Assembly: GCA_965228695.1 (NCBI GenBank)
Contig: CBDDIB010000002.1
Span: 1,364,001-1,428,000, forward strand
DNA length: 64,000 bases
Direction: 5' to 3'
Source of the DNA: JAJFJD01 sp965228695
GTDB taxonomy: Bacteria; Pseudomonadota; Alphaproteobacteria; UBA8366
Shown: positions 1 to 9,520 of the stretch, one piece after another
How the letters are laid out: each line of letters starts with the position of its first letter
Numbering within the stretch: position 1 is the first letter of the stretch
The notes under the pieces: model-generated
Databases searched by the model: none
The model's input: only the letters and a program-made list of their open reading frames with translations
What the model was told of the DNA's origin: nothing
Program-made: the position numbers and the translations under genes

Positions 1-289
1 AACGCTTCCACCCGAGTCTTGGCCCGGCTGCGTTCGAAAGCTTCAAGCGTTTCGTCGGTTTGCTGATCAGCCCTTACCCAATAATTCGGCTTGTATCCGA
101 AACGGCGATGGTTCGACCTTCAAACTCGCCGCGGCATCGTCGCGGTCGGAAAATTGATCGCGCCGCGATGGGCAGATACCGAAACCCGCAGAAATCGTTT
201 TCCGCTCAAGCCCAAACCGCCGATAATCCGGCGGTCGCAGACGAGGTCCGGGTCTGCGTCTTCTTCAACGGATCGAGGGAAACACCGCC
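1..289. other. Window edge, no confident gene
   Basis: No confident gene is seen. The minus strand is open from 119 down to the window edge and reads as a charged, helix-like peptide (including ADQQTDETLEAFERSRAK). It has no ATG, GTG or TTG before the last few codons and is closed upstream by a TGA at 122-120. It may be the end of a gene whose body lies outside the window, or chance. A GAGGGA ribosome-binding site for the next gene lies near 275-280. Confidence 0.3.
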
Positions 290-1120
290 ATGCAGATCGT
301 CGACGCGCAGATTCACGTTTGGGGCAGCGGGATGCCCGGCAACCAGGCGCATTGGCAGATCACCTCCTTCACGACGGCAGAGGCGGTGAAGTTGATGGAC
401 GATGCGGGGGTGCATGCCGCCGTCATCCATCCGCCGTCCTGGGATCCGGGCTCGCAGGAGATGGCGCGCAAGGCGGTAAAGGATTATCCGGGCCGCTTCG
501 CCATCATGGGCACCATGCCGCTGGATTCGCCGGAGAAAGCGGCGGCGCGGATCGCGACATGGAAGGATGAACCGGGGATGCTGGGTCTGCGGTACACGTT
601 CTTGGAGGACGGCATGCGCACGGCGGTCGCGGACGGCACGCTGGATTGGCTGTGGACCGCGATGGAGAAGGCGGACATTCCGATTTCCGCGCTGGCGACG
701 GACTCGCTGGCCGATTTCGGCCGCATCGCGGAACGGCATCCGGGCCTGCGCGTCACCATCGACCATCTGGGCGGCCGCGGCGGCAACACGACGCTGAAGG
801 ACGATGCAGCGATGGCCCACATGCCGGAATTGCTGAAACTGGCGACGCTGCCCAACGTGGCGGTGAAGGCGACGGGCGCGCCGGGCTATTCCAGCGAGGC
901 CTTTCCGTTCCGCACGATGCATACATACCTGCAACAGGTCTTCGACGCCTTCGGGCCGGATCGCATGTTCTGGGGCACCGACATCTCCAAGATGCCGTGC
1001 CACTGGCACCATTGCGTCACCATGTTCACCGAGCACCTGCCCTGGCTGAAGGGTAGAGACCTGGAACTGGTGATGGGCGAGGCGATCTGCAAATGGTGGG
1101 GCTGGGACCGCAAAGCGTAA
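290..1120 (+). CDS. Amidohydrolase family protein (amidohydrolase_2, TIM barrel)
   Basis: A 276-residue cytosolic metal-dependent hydrolase of the amidohydrolase_2 family, which includes decarboxylases and lactonases acting on small carboxylic acids. The N-terminus VDAQIHVW (residues 4-11) is the first metal-site strand in the variant form where the first His of HxH is Gln. TIDHLGGRG supplies a later barrel His and FWGTDIS near the C-terminus the conserved Asp. The length is normal for the family. The start is the ATG nine bases after GAGGGA. The substrate cannot be told from sequence. It is followed after about 100 bp by a secreted redoxin that is probably transcribed separately. Confidence 0.85.
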   Translation: MQIVDAQIHVWGSGMPGNQAHWQITSFTTAEAVKLMDDAGVHAAVIHPPSWDPGSQEMARKAVKDYPGRFAIMGTMPLDSPEKAAARIATWKDEPGMLGLRYTFLEDGMRTAVADGTLDWLWTAMEKADIPISALATDSLADFGRIAERHPGLRVTIDHLGGRGGNTTLKDDAAMAHMPELLKLATLPNVAVKATGAPGYSSEAFPFRTMHTYLQQVFDAFGPDRMFWGTDISKMPCHWHHCVTMFTEHLPWLKGRDLELVMGEAICKWWGWDRKA

Positions 1121-1218
1121 GCGGGCGGCCAAACGCGATGGGCAGAATTTGCCGACAACGCTTTCGCTGAACATTGCGGTATGGGTATGATCGGGCGTCT
1201 AGCAAGGAGTGCCTTACC

Positions 1219-1857
1219 ATGGTCGTTTTCGACTGGAAGCTTCTTCCGGGATCCGTCGCCGTTGCGGTGTTATTCCTGACCGGCATTGCCGCGCCCGGCA
1301 CGGCGGCCGCCGATGTTGTTATTGGCAAGCCGGCGCCCGACTTCACGGCCACCGATTCCACGGGCCGCGCGCATCGGCTCAGCGATTACCGCGGCAAGCG
1401 GGTGATCCTGGAATGGACCAATCATGACTGCCCCTTCGTCGGCAAGCACTACCGGTCCGGCAACATGCAGAAAACCCAGAAAGCGACGAAGAACGACGGT
1501 GTCGTCTGGCTCTCGGTGATTTCGTCCGCGCCGGGGCTGCAGGGCCATGTTACGGGCGACGAGGCGGACGCGCTGACGAAAAGCCGTAGCGCGCATCCGG
1601 CAGCGGTCTTGCTCGACCCCGCCGGAAATCTCGGCCGCCTGTATCGCGCGCGGGTGACGCCGCACATGTTCATCATCGATAAGGACGGCTCGCTCGCCTA
1701 CAAAGGGGCCATCGACAGCATCGCGTCCGGGGACGAGGCCGACATATCGAAAGCGACCAATTACGTCCTCCAGGCGTTGGCCCAGTTGAAGGCGGGCCAG
1801 CCGGTGAAGGAGGCGACGACCCGCCCGTACGGCTGCACCGTAAAATACGGCTCCTAG
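1219..1857 (+). CDS. Secreted redoxin / thioredoxin-fold protein
   Basis: A 212-residue exported AhpC/TSA-redoxin type protein. The frame is open from 1174, but the ATG at 1219 follows a good AAGGAG and begins a clear Sec signal peptide (a hydrophobic stretch ending at TAAAD). The mature part shows the redoxin features GKPAPDFTATDSTG and the active-site segment NHDCPFVGKHY, with Cys71 as the only catalytic-type cysteine; there is no CxxC. This single-Cys motif belongs to a periplasmic peroxiredoxin-like family. It probably acts as a thiol peroxidase or thiol-disulfide protein in the periplasm, but the substrate is unknown. Confidence 0.85.
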   Translation: MVVFDWKLLPGSVAVAVLFLTGIAAPGTAAADVVIGKPAPDFTATDSTGRAHRLSDYRGKRVILEWTNHDCPFVGKHYRSGNMQKTQKATKNDGVVWLSVISSAPGLQGHVTGDEADALTKSRSAHPAAVLLDPAGNLGRLYRARVTPHMFIIDKDGSLAYKGAIDSIASGDEADISKATNYVLQALAQLKAGQPVKEATTRPYGCTVKYGS

Positions 1858-1902
1858 GCGCGCTCTCGGGAAAGTAGGGTCATTCGCCCGCGGACGGCCC
1901 GG

Positions 1903-2928
1903 TCACGGCCAATCCTTATGGCTGTGCGGGCTATCGGCATAGTGTTCCCGGAGGACATCTCGCCCGAAATCGTTGAGCGGATCGCGCCAGACCGCGTGGA
2001 TATGGTTGCCGCCGCGCGTGTTGTCGAATTCGATCAAAATGCGGAGGCCGTGGATTCGGTAGTAGAACGCCGCGCGCTCCGAAGCGTCGCCGGCCCAGGC
2101 GAAGGTGGTTTCCGCCATTCCCTCGTCGACGAGCTGCATGTACTTCCGCCCGATCCGGTCCGACGCCATGCCTACGTAAGCCGAGATCAGTTGCCGCAGC
2201 AGGGTTTGCTGGTCGCCGGTCAGGTCGCTGCCCTTGACGCCGGTCCGCCGGTCGATGGCGTCGCCGTCGCCGGGCTCGGTGATTATGTTTCGGGGTGACC
2301 TGCCGAGCTTGGCCACCGCCGCTTGATCGGCCGAGAGGCTTTTGATCAAGCGGAATGCCAGCGTCATCTCGTCCTGTTGGATCGGTTTTGTGATCTGTCC
2401 GTTCGGCGGCGGTATGACCGGGTTGGTGCCGGTGAAGAGCGGCGTTACGAAGGTGTCGCCCGGCGTGGCGGCCGTAATGTTGATCGAGAGGTGATGCCCC
2501 TCCAGCCGCCAGCCCCAGGGATGGTCTTTCGGATTGCCGAAAATGGAAACGTAATATCCTTCCGGATTGCGGTAACTCAGCGACGATCCCTCGATCTCCG
2601 CGAGCACGGCCTCGAGGCGCATGATGTCCCGGGCTTTTAAGACACCGGGGGCGGAGAGGGTTGCGCGCATCAAAGCGGTCGTCGCGTCCTTTTGCGCCGG
2701 CGTCATGTCGCCGATCATCAGGCCTTCGCGGGAGCGCGGGACGAAGTGCCAGTCCCGGCGTTCGCGGTCGCCGAACGCAAACCGCGCACGCTCGCCGGCC
2801 GGACCCGCGGTCTCCAACCACTTCAGGGCGGCCGCGGCCATCGCCCGATCGGCGGTTTCCGCGACAGCCGCCGCCGGCAGGATCAACCCTCCGACGATGA
2901 ACAGCAGGGAAAGGGTCCGATGCATCAT
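1903..2928 (-). CDS. DUF3500 family exported protein
   Basis: A 341-residue protein with an N-terminal signal peptide (residues 1-23, cleavage near AVAE). The body matches the DUF3500 family: GLMIGDMTPAQKD near the front, then YYVSIFG and WGWRLEGHHLSINIT, a conserved His-rich signature, and a C-terminal RGGNHIHAVWRDPLNDFG. No biochemical role is established for this family. Members are usually exported and monocistronic, as here. It ends about 45 bp from the convergent redoxin gene. Confidence 0.85.
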   Translation of the reverse strand: MMHRTLSLLFIVGGLILPAAAVAETADRAMAAAALKWLETAGPAGERARFAFGDRERRDWHFVPRSREGLMIGDMTPAQKDATTALMRATLSAPGVLKARDIMRLEAVLAEIEGSSLSYRNPEGYYVSIFGNPKDHPWGWRLEGHHLSINITAATPGDTFVTPLFTGTNPVIPPPNGQITKPIQQDEMTLAFRLIKSLSADQAAVAKLGRSPRNIITEPGDGDAIDRRTGVKGSDLTGDQQTLLRQLISAYVGMASDRIGRKYMQLVDEGMAETTFAWAGDASERAAFYYRIHGLRILIEFDNTRGGNHIHAVWRDPLNDFGRDVLREHYADSPHSHKDWP

Positions 2929-3437
2929 CCGGCATTCGTCTCCTTTGCATGCCCGAGCGTGCCGGCAACGGCGGGCACCGGACGGGGAGAGGGCGCCATC
3001 GGGCGAGCAATACGATCAGACACCTAATGCGGTTGGAGCATAATCCAAGTCCGCGCACGTCGAGTGGCTGACGCCCGGATTGCCCCGCGGCAATGGGCTT
3101 GAAGTCCTATGCTTCCACGTGTCCGCTTATGATCCGGGAGCGACGTCACAAGTTGGGGCGGAGATTTCCGCGACGAGGCTCCAGAGGACATTAGCTCTTT
3201 GCCAATCAAACCGAATAGGTGCGCCCGAGTCGCAGCTAACTCAATTGTTTTAAAGTGTAGTCACTAAAATCCGGATGCACATTGACCGGAACGAATCACC
3301 GTACGCAAACCAATTGCCCCCGTATCCGTACCGAGTCATCATGAATCATTTCAATGTGGTCGGCGCTGGAAACGTTAGCAACGCTGCCAATGTTGGCCAA
3401 ACCTGAAATGGTAATTTTGTGGGAGGTTTCGAGGAAA
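2929..3437. other. Intergenic gap at the edge of an AT-rich segment
   Basis: About 500 bp with no supportable gene. Composition turns AT-rich from about 3190 onward, which marks the left border of the low-GC segment carrying the next ORF. Short open frames here are not protein-like. No insertion-sequence ends or direct repeats were recognised. Confidence 0.5.
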
Positions 3438-5321
3438 ATGGCGAATCGAACGACTGTAGGTCGCTTAGCTTCGGCAATTTTTCTTAGCGCATTATTTTAC
3501 CCGACAGTTCCTGTGGCCAATGAGCGCGTGTTGTTAACTGGCAAGGGGATGCAAGCTTACGTACCTGCAAATCGCCGCTGCAGTGACAAGGCAGATATTC
3601 GGATTGAATCAGTGCGAGAATCTGCATTCCAGGGAAACAGATTGGCGCTTCAAAAATTTGCTCAAGCGGCCCGATCTATTATTGGGTTCGAATGTGAAAA
3701 CACAACGGAAATAGCCATTTTCGGCACTGTTAGTGGAAAGAAGGTCTTCCACGGAATGATGCGCGCGCACGATCAATGGGTTCTGAGTGGTACGCGTGTA
3801 AATGACACTTCAAACGTTCAGCCAAATTCGGCGTCTCAAGCGCCTCGAGGGATTGGGAATTTACAATCTAGATTGGGTGACAGGACACTGCCAAAAAACG
3901 CGAGGCTAGTGATTGCAACAAACAATTCCGTTTATTTTTTCTTGAAAGGGAGAATGTTCGCTATCCACGATTTGGGTGTTGAAGACCCGATCATCGAGAC
4001 CAAAGCGATTTCTGCGGATCGTAAGAAATTTACCTATTCCGATGCGCATTTGGATTTCATTCGCGATAAGGTGGTCACTTGGCTTAATGACAACAAGCTA
4101 TCACGCTTAAGGGAACTTTTTATCGCCCACTATTTAAAAGATCACAAAATCAATTATTTGTCGGGCATGGTGGATTTCTTTCCAGACGAAACCCCTGTTC
4201 TGGTGACGAGGTACGTTAATAAGATACGTCTCGAATGGGAGGAAAGACCCGACGAGCGAATGCGAAAATTCAACGAAAGCCGCGGGAAACCATACGTTCC
4301 TCCGAAAGTTCGTGTTGAGAAATATTCTTGGATCGCTGGGTTCGATATCAACAGCGTCTCGTCTTTGGGCAACCTTACGCTGGCGGATGCAAGAAAAGAT
4401 AAGAAAAAATCGACGAAACAATTCGCGGAGTATCAAAGGAGAACTGCTGAAAGAACGAAAAAAGAAAGCAAAAAATACATCAGCAGAGTGAAACGAGAGG
4501 CGGCTGGGGCAGCTGCCAACGGTTACGTATACCGATCAATGTTATTCTGGGGGCACACAGGTGACGCTGATTATTTACAAAGAATATTCTTAGGTAAGTC
4601 AGATAGGATAAATAACGGAAGTCACTATTACCGGATGTATTTCAACAGCTATGTAGTCGCGTACTCAAGAAGCTGTAGAGAGTTTCTGCCAAAACGTGTT
4701 CCTATTTATCGGTTTATCCGCCGCTCTCAAAGATTTGATGGGTTCGGACATACCGTTTACGACGCTTCCCACGAATATGACAGAATTTATGTGATTCCCC
4801 GATTTCATGAAAAATATGATGAGTATTTGAATGCTTCTAGCAATTCACGATCATCCTCAATTCATTTTTTCAATGCACTAAAGAATCCCGGGAAGTTTAT
4901 GAATACGGGAAACAGAATAATTCGCCAAATGCACGATATGGAGATTTTTCTGAAAATGGCGGGATGCAAATCGCCAACAAGTTTTCAGATGGAAGAGAAC
5001 TTGCTCCGAATTGCTTATGGGCGTTCTACAATTCAGAAAGCCAAAGTGCGGATTCGCAATTTTGAGAAGGATTCGATGACAGTACAGTCACTGTTCAATC
5101 CTAAAACACTTGGTCATGCATGTATGCTGGATGCCAGCTTTAGGCCCGCTTTGGCGAACTGGTGCGCCTGCTTGGAACGCGAATTTTCTTCCAAATTGAG
5201 TTCCGCCCAACTGTCCAAATATATCGCCGACTACCCTTCATTCGATCGTGAAATTTACGCTGGTGCCAAGCGCAAAAACTGGGATTTCGTGCATACATCT
5301 AATCGATGTCGGAAAAAATAG
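3438..5321 (+). CDS. Secreted protein of unknown function, AT-rich gene
   Basis: A protein of about 627 residues that I do not recognise. The frame opens at 3354, but the ATG at 3438 starts a plausible signal peptide (MANRTTVGRLASAIFLSALF, then a cut near VANE) with GGGAGG or GAGGAA upstream. The mature protein is basic, rich in Lys, Arg, Tyr, Asn and Phe. It has a lysine/arginine-rich, probably helical stretch in the middle (DARKDKKKSTKQFAEYQRR) and several scattered cysteines in the C-terminal third. No catalytic motif stands out. Base composition and codon use (many A/T-ending codons, AAA, ATT, TTT) differ strongly from every neighbour, which suggests horizontal acquisition. The frame is intact over 1.9 kb, so it is probably expressed. 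Confidence 0.75.
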   Translation: MANRTTVGRLASAIFLSALFYPTVPVANERVLLTGKGMQAYVPANRRCSDKADIRIESVRESAFQGNRLALQKFAQAARSIIGFECENTTEIAIFGTVSGKKVFHGMMRAHDQWVLSGTRVNDTSNVQPNSASQAPRGIGNLQSRLGDRTLPKNARLVIATNNSVYFFLKGRMFAIHDLGVEDPIIETKAISADRKKFTYSDAHLDFIRDKVVTWLNDNKLSRLRELFIAHYLKDHKINYLSGMVDFFPDETPVLVTRYVNKIRLEWEERPDERMRKFNESRGKPYVPPKVRVEKYSWIAGFDINSVSSLGNLTLADARKDKKKSTKQFAEYQRRTAERTKKESKKYISRVKREAAGAAANGYVYRSMLFWGHTGDADYLQRIFLGKSDRINNGSHYYRMYFNSYVVAYSRSCREFLPKRVPIYRFIRRSQRFDGFGHTVYDASHEYDRIYVIPRFHEKYDEYLNASSNSRSSSIHFFNALKNPGKFMNTGNRIIRQMHDMEIFLKMAGCKSPTSFQMEENLLRIAYGRSTIQKAKVRIRNFEKDSMTVQSLFNPKTLGHACMLDASFRPALANWCACLEREFSSKLSSAQLSKYIADYPSFDREIYAGAKRKNWDFVHTSNRCRKK

Positions 5322-5863
5322 AAGCTCCGGAAGTCAGGCTGTACAGATAGGGTATTCGCCTGACAGTCGCCGCTCTTGAATGGGATTAGTTTAGGTGACT
5401 GCTGTCAATTTTGTCTCCTTTTTGATTTTGGGTTTTGGCAGGCATCGACCGAAAACGTCAGCGGGCATCCCGGCGACGGGAATGGAGGTTCGCTCAAGAT
5501 CACAGGCCGGCGCAGCGCGGTCGCGGTATCGAGTTCAAGGATCGTGGATCGCCGGTCCTTAACCGCCTTCGTCGGTTGTAACTTTGGGCAAGCGCCAAAG
5601 CCGTTTGGCATCTCGGTACGCGATTTTTTTCCGCGACGTCCCTTGGCGGTTCCGCCACCGCGTGCTGCGAGAGCTTTATTTGGTCGATGCATATGTCCGG
5701 CGAAAGTTTGGTGGGCGTATTGTCGAAACCCACTATGAACCGGCCCGATCCTCTCGGTTAGGCGACTTAGCCGGGATACCCTATACTTTCATAGAGCCTG
5801 AAATCTGATTTCTTCCCGGGCCGCCGCGGTGCCGGCGGCCCGACACAGCTAGGAGAAAGCAAA
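5322..5863. other. Gene-poor gap right of the AT-rich ORF
   Basis: About 540 bp without a convincing gene. A TTG-initiated frame at 5584-5808 (+) reads somewhat protein-like (RDVPWRFRHRVLRELYLVD), but it has no ribosome-binding site and no recognised family. It may be a gene remnant. Composition returns gradually to the high-GC background. An AGGAG ribosome-binding site for the next gene lies at about 5851-5855. Confidence 0.4.
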
Positions 5864-7576
5864 ATGTACGATCTCGTGATCCGGAATGGCACGGTAGTCG
5901 ACGGCACAGGGCTACCGAAATATCGAGCTGACGTTGGCGTAACCGGCGACCGGATCGCGGCAATCGGACGGATTGCCGAAAAAGGGAAAGAGGAGATCGA
6001 TGCCACGGGGCAGGTGGTGACGCCCGGCTTCATCGACGGGCACACGCACATGGACGCGCAAGTGTTCTGGGACCCGCTCGGCAGCTGCTCCTGTTGGCAC
6101 GGCGTCACCAGCGTGATCATGGGAAACTGCGGCTTTACGCTGGCGCCGGGGTCCAATTCGCAGCGTGACATGATCATCAGCAACATCGCGCGCGCCGAGG
6201 ACATTTCGACCGATGTCATGGAGGCGTCGATCGACTGGGAGTGGACCTCGTTCCGGGACTACATGAACGTCGTCGATAAACTCCCGAAGACGATCAACTA
6301 CGCCGCAAATATTGGCCACTCCGCCATGCGCACGCATGTCATGGGGGAACGCGCCTTCGAGGAACACGCCACGGAGGATGACGTGGGGGCGATGGAGAAG
6401 GAACTGCTCGACGCGATGGACGCGGGGGCCATCGGCTTCACCAGTTCGCGCTCGACGGGCCACAAGCTGCCGGAGCCGGACAACCGGCCGGTGGCATCCA
6501 ATCACGCCTCTTGGGAGGAACTGAGTCACCTGGTCAATGTCATGGGGACAACGGGCTGCGGCGTATTCGAATATGCCCGGGAACGGGAAGCCCGGTCGCC
6601 GGACCCGGAGGTGCGCAAGAAATATAACGACCGGCTGCGCGACCTCGCGGTGGAGAGCGGCGTCCCCATCACCTTCGGGTTGCCGGCCGGAAATGTCGGT
6701 ACGAAAGACGCCTTGGAGCTTCTGGATTCGACGGCCGAGGCCGGCGGGCGCATGTTCGCGCAGACTCATACCCGCGGCATTTCCCACGTCCTGTCGTTCA
6801 GGGGGCGCTTGGCGTTTGACGATATTCCGGAATGGGCGCGCGTCCGTGCCCTGCCGATCGAGGAACAGCGCAAGGTTTTCAGTGATCCGGCGCAGCGGAA
6901 ACTCCTCGTCGAAGTGACCAGAAACGACAACTATCGGACCGGCGGCGGTGAACCGCGGAAGCCCGACTACGACAATCTGTATGTCGTGTACAGTGCCGTG
7001 ATGCCCAATCCCACGGTCGCGCAACTCGCGGCCGAGCGAAATGCCGATCCTGTGGAGGTCATGATGGACCTCGCCCTGGAGAGTGATTTCAACCAGCTCT
7101 TCATGCAATTCGACGTGGCAACCGTTCCGAAGTCCGATGAGGAGGCTTTGAGAACGTTACGGCATCCGCGCACGGTCATGACGTTTTCCGATTCCGGCGC
7201 GCATGTAAGCCTGATTATGGATTCTTCCATTCACACGCATTTGTTGGCCTATTGGGTGCGCGAGCGGCAGGCGTTCACGCTGGAAGAAGGCGTCAGGATG
7301 ATCACGTTGACGCCGGCAATGGCGTGGGGCTTCGTCGATCGCGGTATCTTGCGTCAGGGCGGCATCGCGGACATCAACATATTCGACCCTGCGACCATTG
7401 CGCCGGAGATTCCCACCATCGAGCACGACCTGCCCACCGGCGCGCGCCGGCTAAAGCAGAAGTCGAGCGGCATTAAGGCGACGGTGATCGCCGGCAAGGT
7501 GGCATTCAGGGACGGCGAGCACACCGGCGCACTGGGTGGCGAACTGCTGCGGGCGAGTGCCGCCGGAGTCCGCTGA
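5864..7576 (+). CDS. N-acyl-D-amino-acid deacylase family amidohydrolase
   Basis: A 570-residue zinc amidohydrolase of the D-aminoacylase type, which releases D-amino acids from N-acyl-D-amino acids in the cytosol. The N-terminal beta-sandwich begins MYDLVIRNGTVVDGTG. The metal site GFIDGHTHMD places His60 and His62. Cys89 in IMGNCGFTLAP matches the metal-bridging cysteine of D-aminoacylases. Further ligands are likely in FAQTHTRG and FSDSGAHVSLI, and the C-terminus returns to the sandwich (KATVIAGKVAFRDGEHTG). It is longer than the roughly 480 residues of classical D-aminoacylase but fits the broader deacylase-like family. AGGAG precedes the ATG. Substrate specificity is not evident. Confidence 0.85.
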   Translation: MYDLVIRNGTVVDGTGLPKYRADVGVTGDRIAAIGRIAEKGKEEIDATGQVVTPGFIDGHTHMDAQVFWDPLGSCSCWHGVTSVIMGNCGFTLAPGSNSQRDMIISNIARAEDISTDVMEASIDWEWTSFRDYMNVVDKLPKTINYAANIGHSAMRTHVMGERAFEEHATEDDVGAMEKELLDAMDAGAIGFTSSRSTGHKLPEPDNRPVASNHASWEELSHLVNVMGTTGCGVFEYAREREARSPDPEVRKKYNDRLRDLAVESGVPITFGLPAGNVGTKDALELLDSTAEAGGRMFAQTHTRGISHVLSFRGRLAFDDIPEWARVRALPIEEQRKVFSDPAQRKLLVEVTRNDNYRTGGGEPRKPDYDNLYVVYSAVMPNPTVAQLAAERNADPVEVMMDLALESDFNQLFMQFDVATVPKSDEEALRTLRHPRTVMTFSDSGAHVSLIMDSSIHTHLLAYWVRERQAFTLEEGVRMITLTPAMAWGFVDRGILRQGGIADINIFDPATIAPEIPTIEHDLPTGARRLKQKSSGIKATVIAGKVAFRDGEHTGALGGELLRASAAGVR

Positions 7577-7662
7577 CGATCCGGCCGGAGGGGCTGATCC
7601 AACCGTCTTGATGCGCCAGCCGCATGTTGACAGCCTGCCCCACAGCATCGGACGTTAGGGCC

Positions 7663-8364
7663 ATGAATTTGGAAAACCGTCAAATTGTCGTCACGGGCGG
7701 AACCGGCGGGCTTGGGCGCGCTGTCGTTGGCCGCCTGCTCGACGCGGGCGCAGCTCTCCATCTGCCGGTGGAGCCGGGCGTGGAACTCGATACCTTTCCG
7801 CACGCGGAAAACGCCAAGGTTTCGGCCACGGCGGGTGTCGATCTGACGGATCCCGCGGCGGTCGAGGACTTCTACGCGGCCCTGCCGGCGCTTTGGGCAT
7901 CGGTCCATCTCGCCGGGGGCTTCGCCATGGCGCCGCTCGCCGAAACCGATTCCGATGGGTTCCAACATATGATGGACCTCAACTTGCGCACCTGCTTTCT
8001 CTGCTGCCGCGCGGCCGTCGCGAAAATCGCGGCGGGCGGCGCCGGGGGGCGCATCGTCAACGTGGCGGCGCGGCCCGGTCTCGAACCGCGCAGCGGCGCC
8101 GGGATGGCGGCCTACGCCGCGAGCAAGGCTGGCGTGGCCGCGCTCACCGAAGCACTGGGCGAGGAACTGGCCGAACAGGGCATCTGGGTCAACGCCGTGG
8201 CACCCTCGATCATCGACACCCCGGCCAACCGCGACGCCATGCCCGACGCGGACCACGAGACATGGCCGAAACCCGAAGAAATCGCCGAGACCATCGCTTT
8301 CCTCGCCTCGCCCGACAACCGGGTCACGCGCGGAAGCGTCATTCCGGTCTACGGCCGGTTTTAG
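7663..8364 (+). CDS. SDR family oxidoreductase
   Basis: A 233-residue classical short-chain dehydrogenase/reductase. The nucleotide-binding glycine motif TGGTGGLG is at residues 11-18, and the catalytic pair is Tyr151 and Lys155 in YAASKAG. The usual catalytic Ser is not clear: the strand before the Tyr reads IVNVAARPG, with Ala in the Ser region. The frame is open from 7624, but the internal ATG at 7663 starts directly at the beta-1 strand as in relatives; its ribosome-binding site is weak. It lies 86 bp after the D-aminoacylase gene on the same strand and may be co-transcribed with it. The substrate is unknown. Confidence 0.8.
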   Translation: MNLENRQIVVTGGTGGLGRAVVGRLLDAGAALHLPVEPGVELDTFPHAENAKVSATAGVDLTDPAAVEDFYAALPALWASVHLAGGFAMAPLAETDSDGFQHMMDLNLRTCFLCCRAAVAKIAAGGAGGRIVNVAARPGLEPRSGAGMAAYAASKAGVAALTEALGEELAEQGIWVNAVAPSIIDTPANRDAMPDADHETWPKPEEIAETIAFLASPDNRVTRGSVIPVYGRF

Positions 8365-8380
8365 CCGCTCTTGGACAGCG

Positions 8381-9481
8381 TTAGGTTTGCCCGACAGGGC
8401 CGGGGAAGACCGGCGGCATGTCCTCGTCGGGCGGGGTCAAATCCGCACGTATTCGTGGCAGGCATTCCGGATGCTGCCGCTGTAAGAAGGTAATTAGACC
8501 CTCGCGGAGATCGCAGCGCAGGTCCCAAGCGTCAGGTGAATTACGCGCACTGACGAGGGCCCGCAGTTCGACCGTACGATCGGTTGTGTTCGTGACCTGC
8601 AATCCACAGACTTTCCCGTCCCATTTCGGATGATCTTTCGCAAGTCGTTCGAGTTCCTCACGCATCTTGCCGACCGGGACGGTGTAGTCCGCATGCAGGT
8701 AGATGGTTCCCAGGATGTCGGCCGTCTTTCGCGTCCAGTTTTGGAATGGCTTTTCGATAAAATTGTTTAAAGGGACGATTAGACGCCGCTGATCCCAGAT
8801 TCGGACCACCACGTAGGTCATCGTGATTTCTTCTATCCAACCCCATTCTCCTTCGACGATAACCACGTCATCGACACGAATGGGCTGGCTCAAGGCAATC
8901 TGCACGCCGGCAATCAGATTCGCGATCGTGGGGCGGGCGGCGAGACCGATAACAATGCCGGCAACGCCTGCGGAAGCGAACAGGCTAAGCCCGAGGTGAC
9001 GAATCTCGGGAAAAGTCATGAGGATCAGTGCAATGGTCACGATGACGATAACTGCCGCCGCGATCCGGTTGAAAACCATTACACGCGTGCGGACCTCGCG
9101 CTCCGCCAAGTTATCCGCGTGATCAATCCGAAAACGGGCAATAACAATCTCCCCGAGAGCGCGCAATAGACCGAGAACACCCCAACCCGCGGCGGAAATA
9201 AGCACGATGATCATGATCTGTTGAATTACCGGCAATACGACATCCGGCAGCGTCACGAACTGCAGTGTCAATAAAACCGCCGCCGCCGGAAGGAAAAGCC
9301 CGGCCGGCCGGTGAAGATTGGTGATTACCGCATCGTCAACAGGCGTCGAGGTGCGCCGCGACAGCCGCGTGGCCAATGCCCTAATCACGCGATGTATCAC
9401 GTAGCCGGCCAAAGCGGCACTGCATAAGATCAGTGTGCCGACCAACCACGGACGGACGCCGTCAAAATCTTCGAATGTCAT
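8381..9481 (-). CDS. Mechanosensitive ion channel, MscS family
   Basis: A 366-residue inner-membrane protein of the small-conductance mechanosensitive channel family, which releases solutes on hypo-osmotic shock. Four hydrophobic segments occupy about residues 12-175. The pore-lining TM3 region is the glycine/alanine-rich run ending FASAGVAGIVIGLAARPTIA, followed by the MscS beta domain (QPIRVDDVVIVEGEWGWIEE) and the alpha/beta vestibule. It lies 39 bp downstream of otsA on the same strand, so the two osmotic-stress genes probably form one transcription unit. The start is the ATG at 9481. Confidence 0.88.
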   Translation of the reverse strand: MTFEDFDGVRPWLVGTLILCSAALAGYVIHRVIRALATRLSRRTSTPVDDAVITNLHRPAGLFLPAAAVLLTLQFVTLPDVVLPVIQQIMIIVLISAAGWGVLGLLRALGEIVIARFRIDHADNLAEREVRTRVMVFNRIAAAVIVIVTIALILMTFPEIRHLGLSLFASAGVAGIVIGLAARPTIANLIAGVQIALSQPIRVDDVVIVEGEWGWIEEITMTYVVVRIWDQRRLIVPLNNFIEKPFQNWTRKTADILGTIYLHADYTVPVGKMREELERLAKDHPKWDGKVCGLQVTNTTDRTVELRALVSARNSPDAWDLRCDLREGLITFLQRQHPECLPRIRADLTPPDEDMPPVFPGPVGQT

Positions 9482-9520
9482 TCCGATCTCTTGCGGTTCT
9501 GGTTTTCGGGCCGATCAAAT

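Noticed and set aside
60..570. Overlapping plus-strand frames at the window start
   Set aside because: They overlap the amidohydrolase gene out of frame, with Arg/Gly/Ser-rich composition typical of shadow frames in GC-rich DNA.
206..1174. 322-codon minus-strand frame opposite the amidohydrolase
   Set aside because: It lies antisense to a well-supported gene and has shadow-type composition (Arg/His/Pro-rich) without any motif.
5584..5808. TTG-started 74-codon frame in the gap before the D-aminoacylase
   Set aside because: Some protein-like character, but there is no ribosome-binding site or known family and it stops 55 bp before the next gene. Noted as a possible remnant only.
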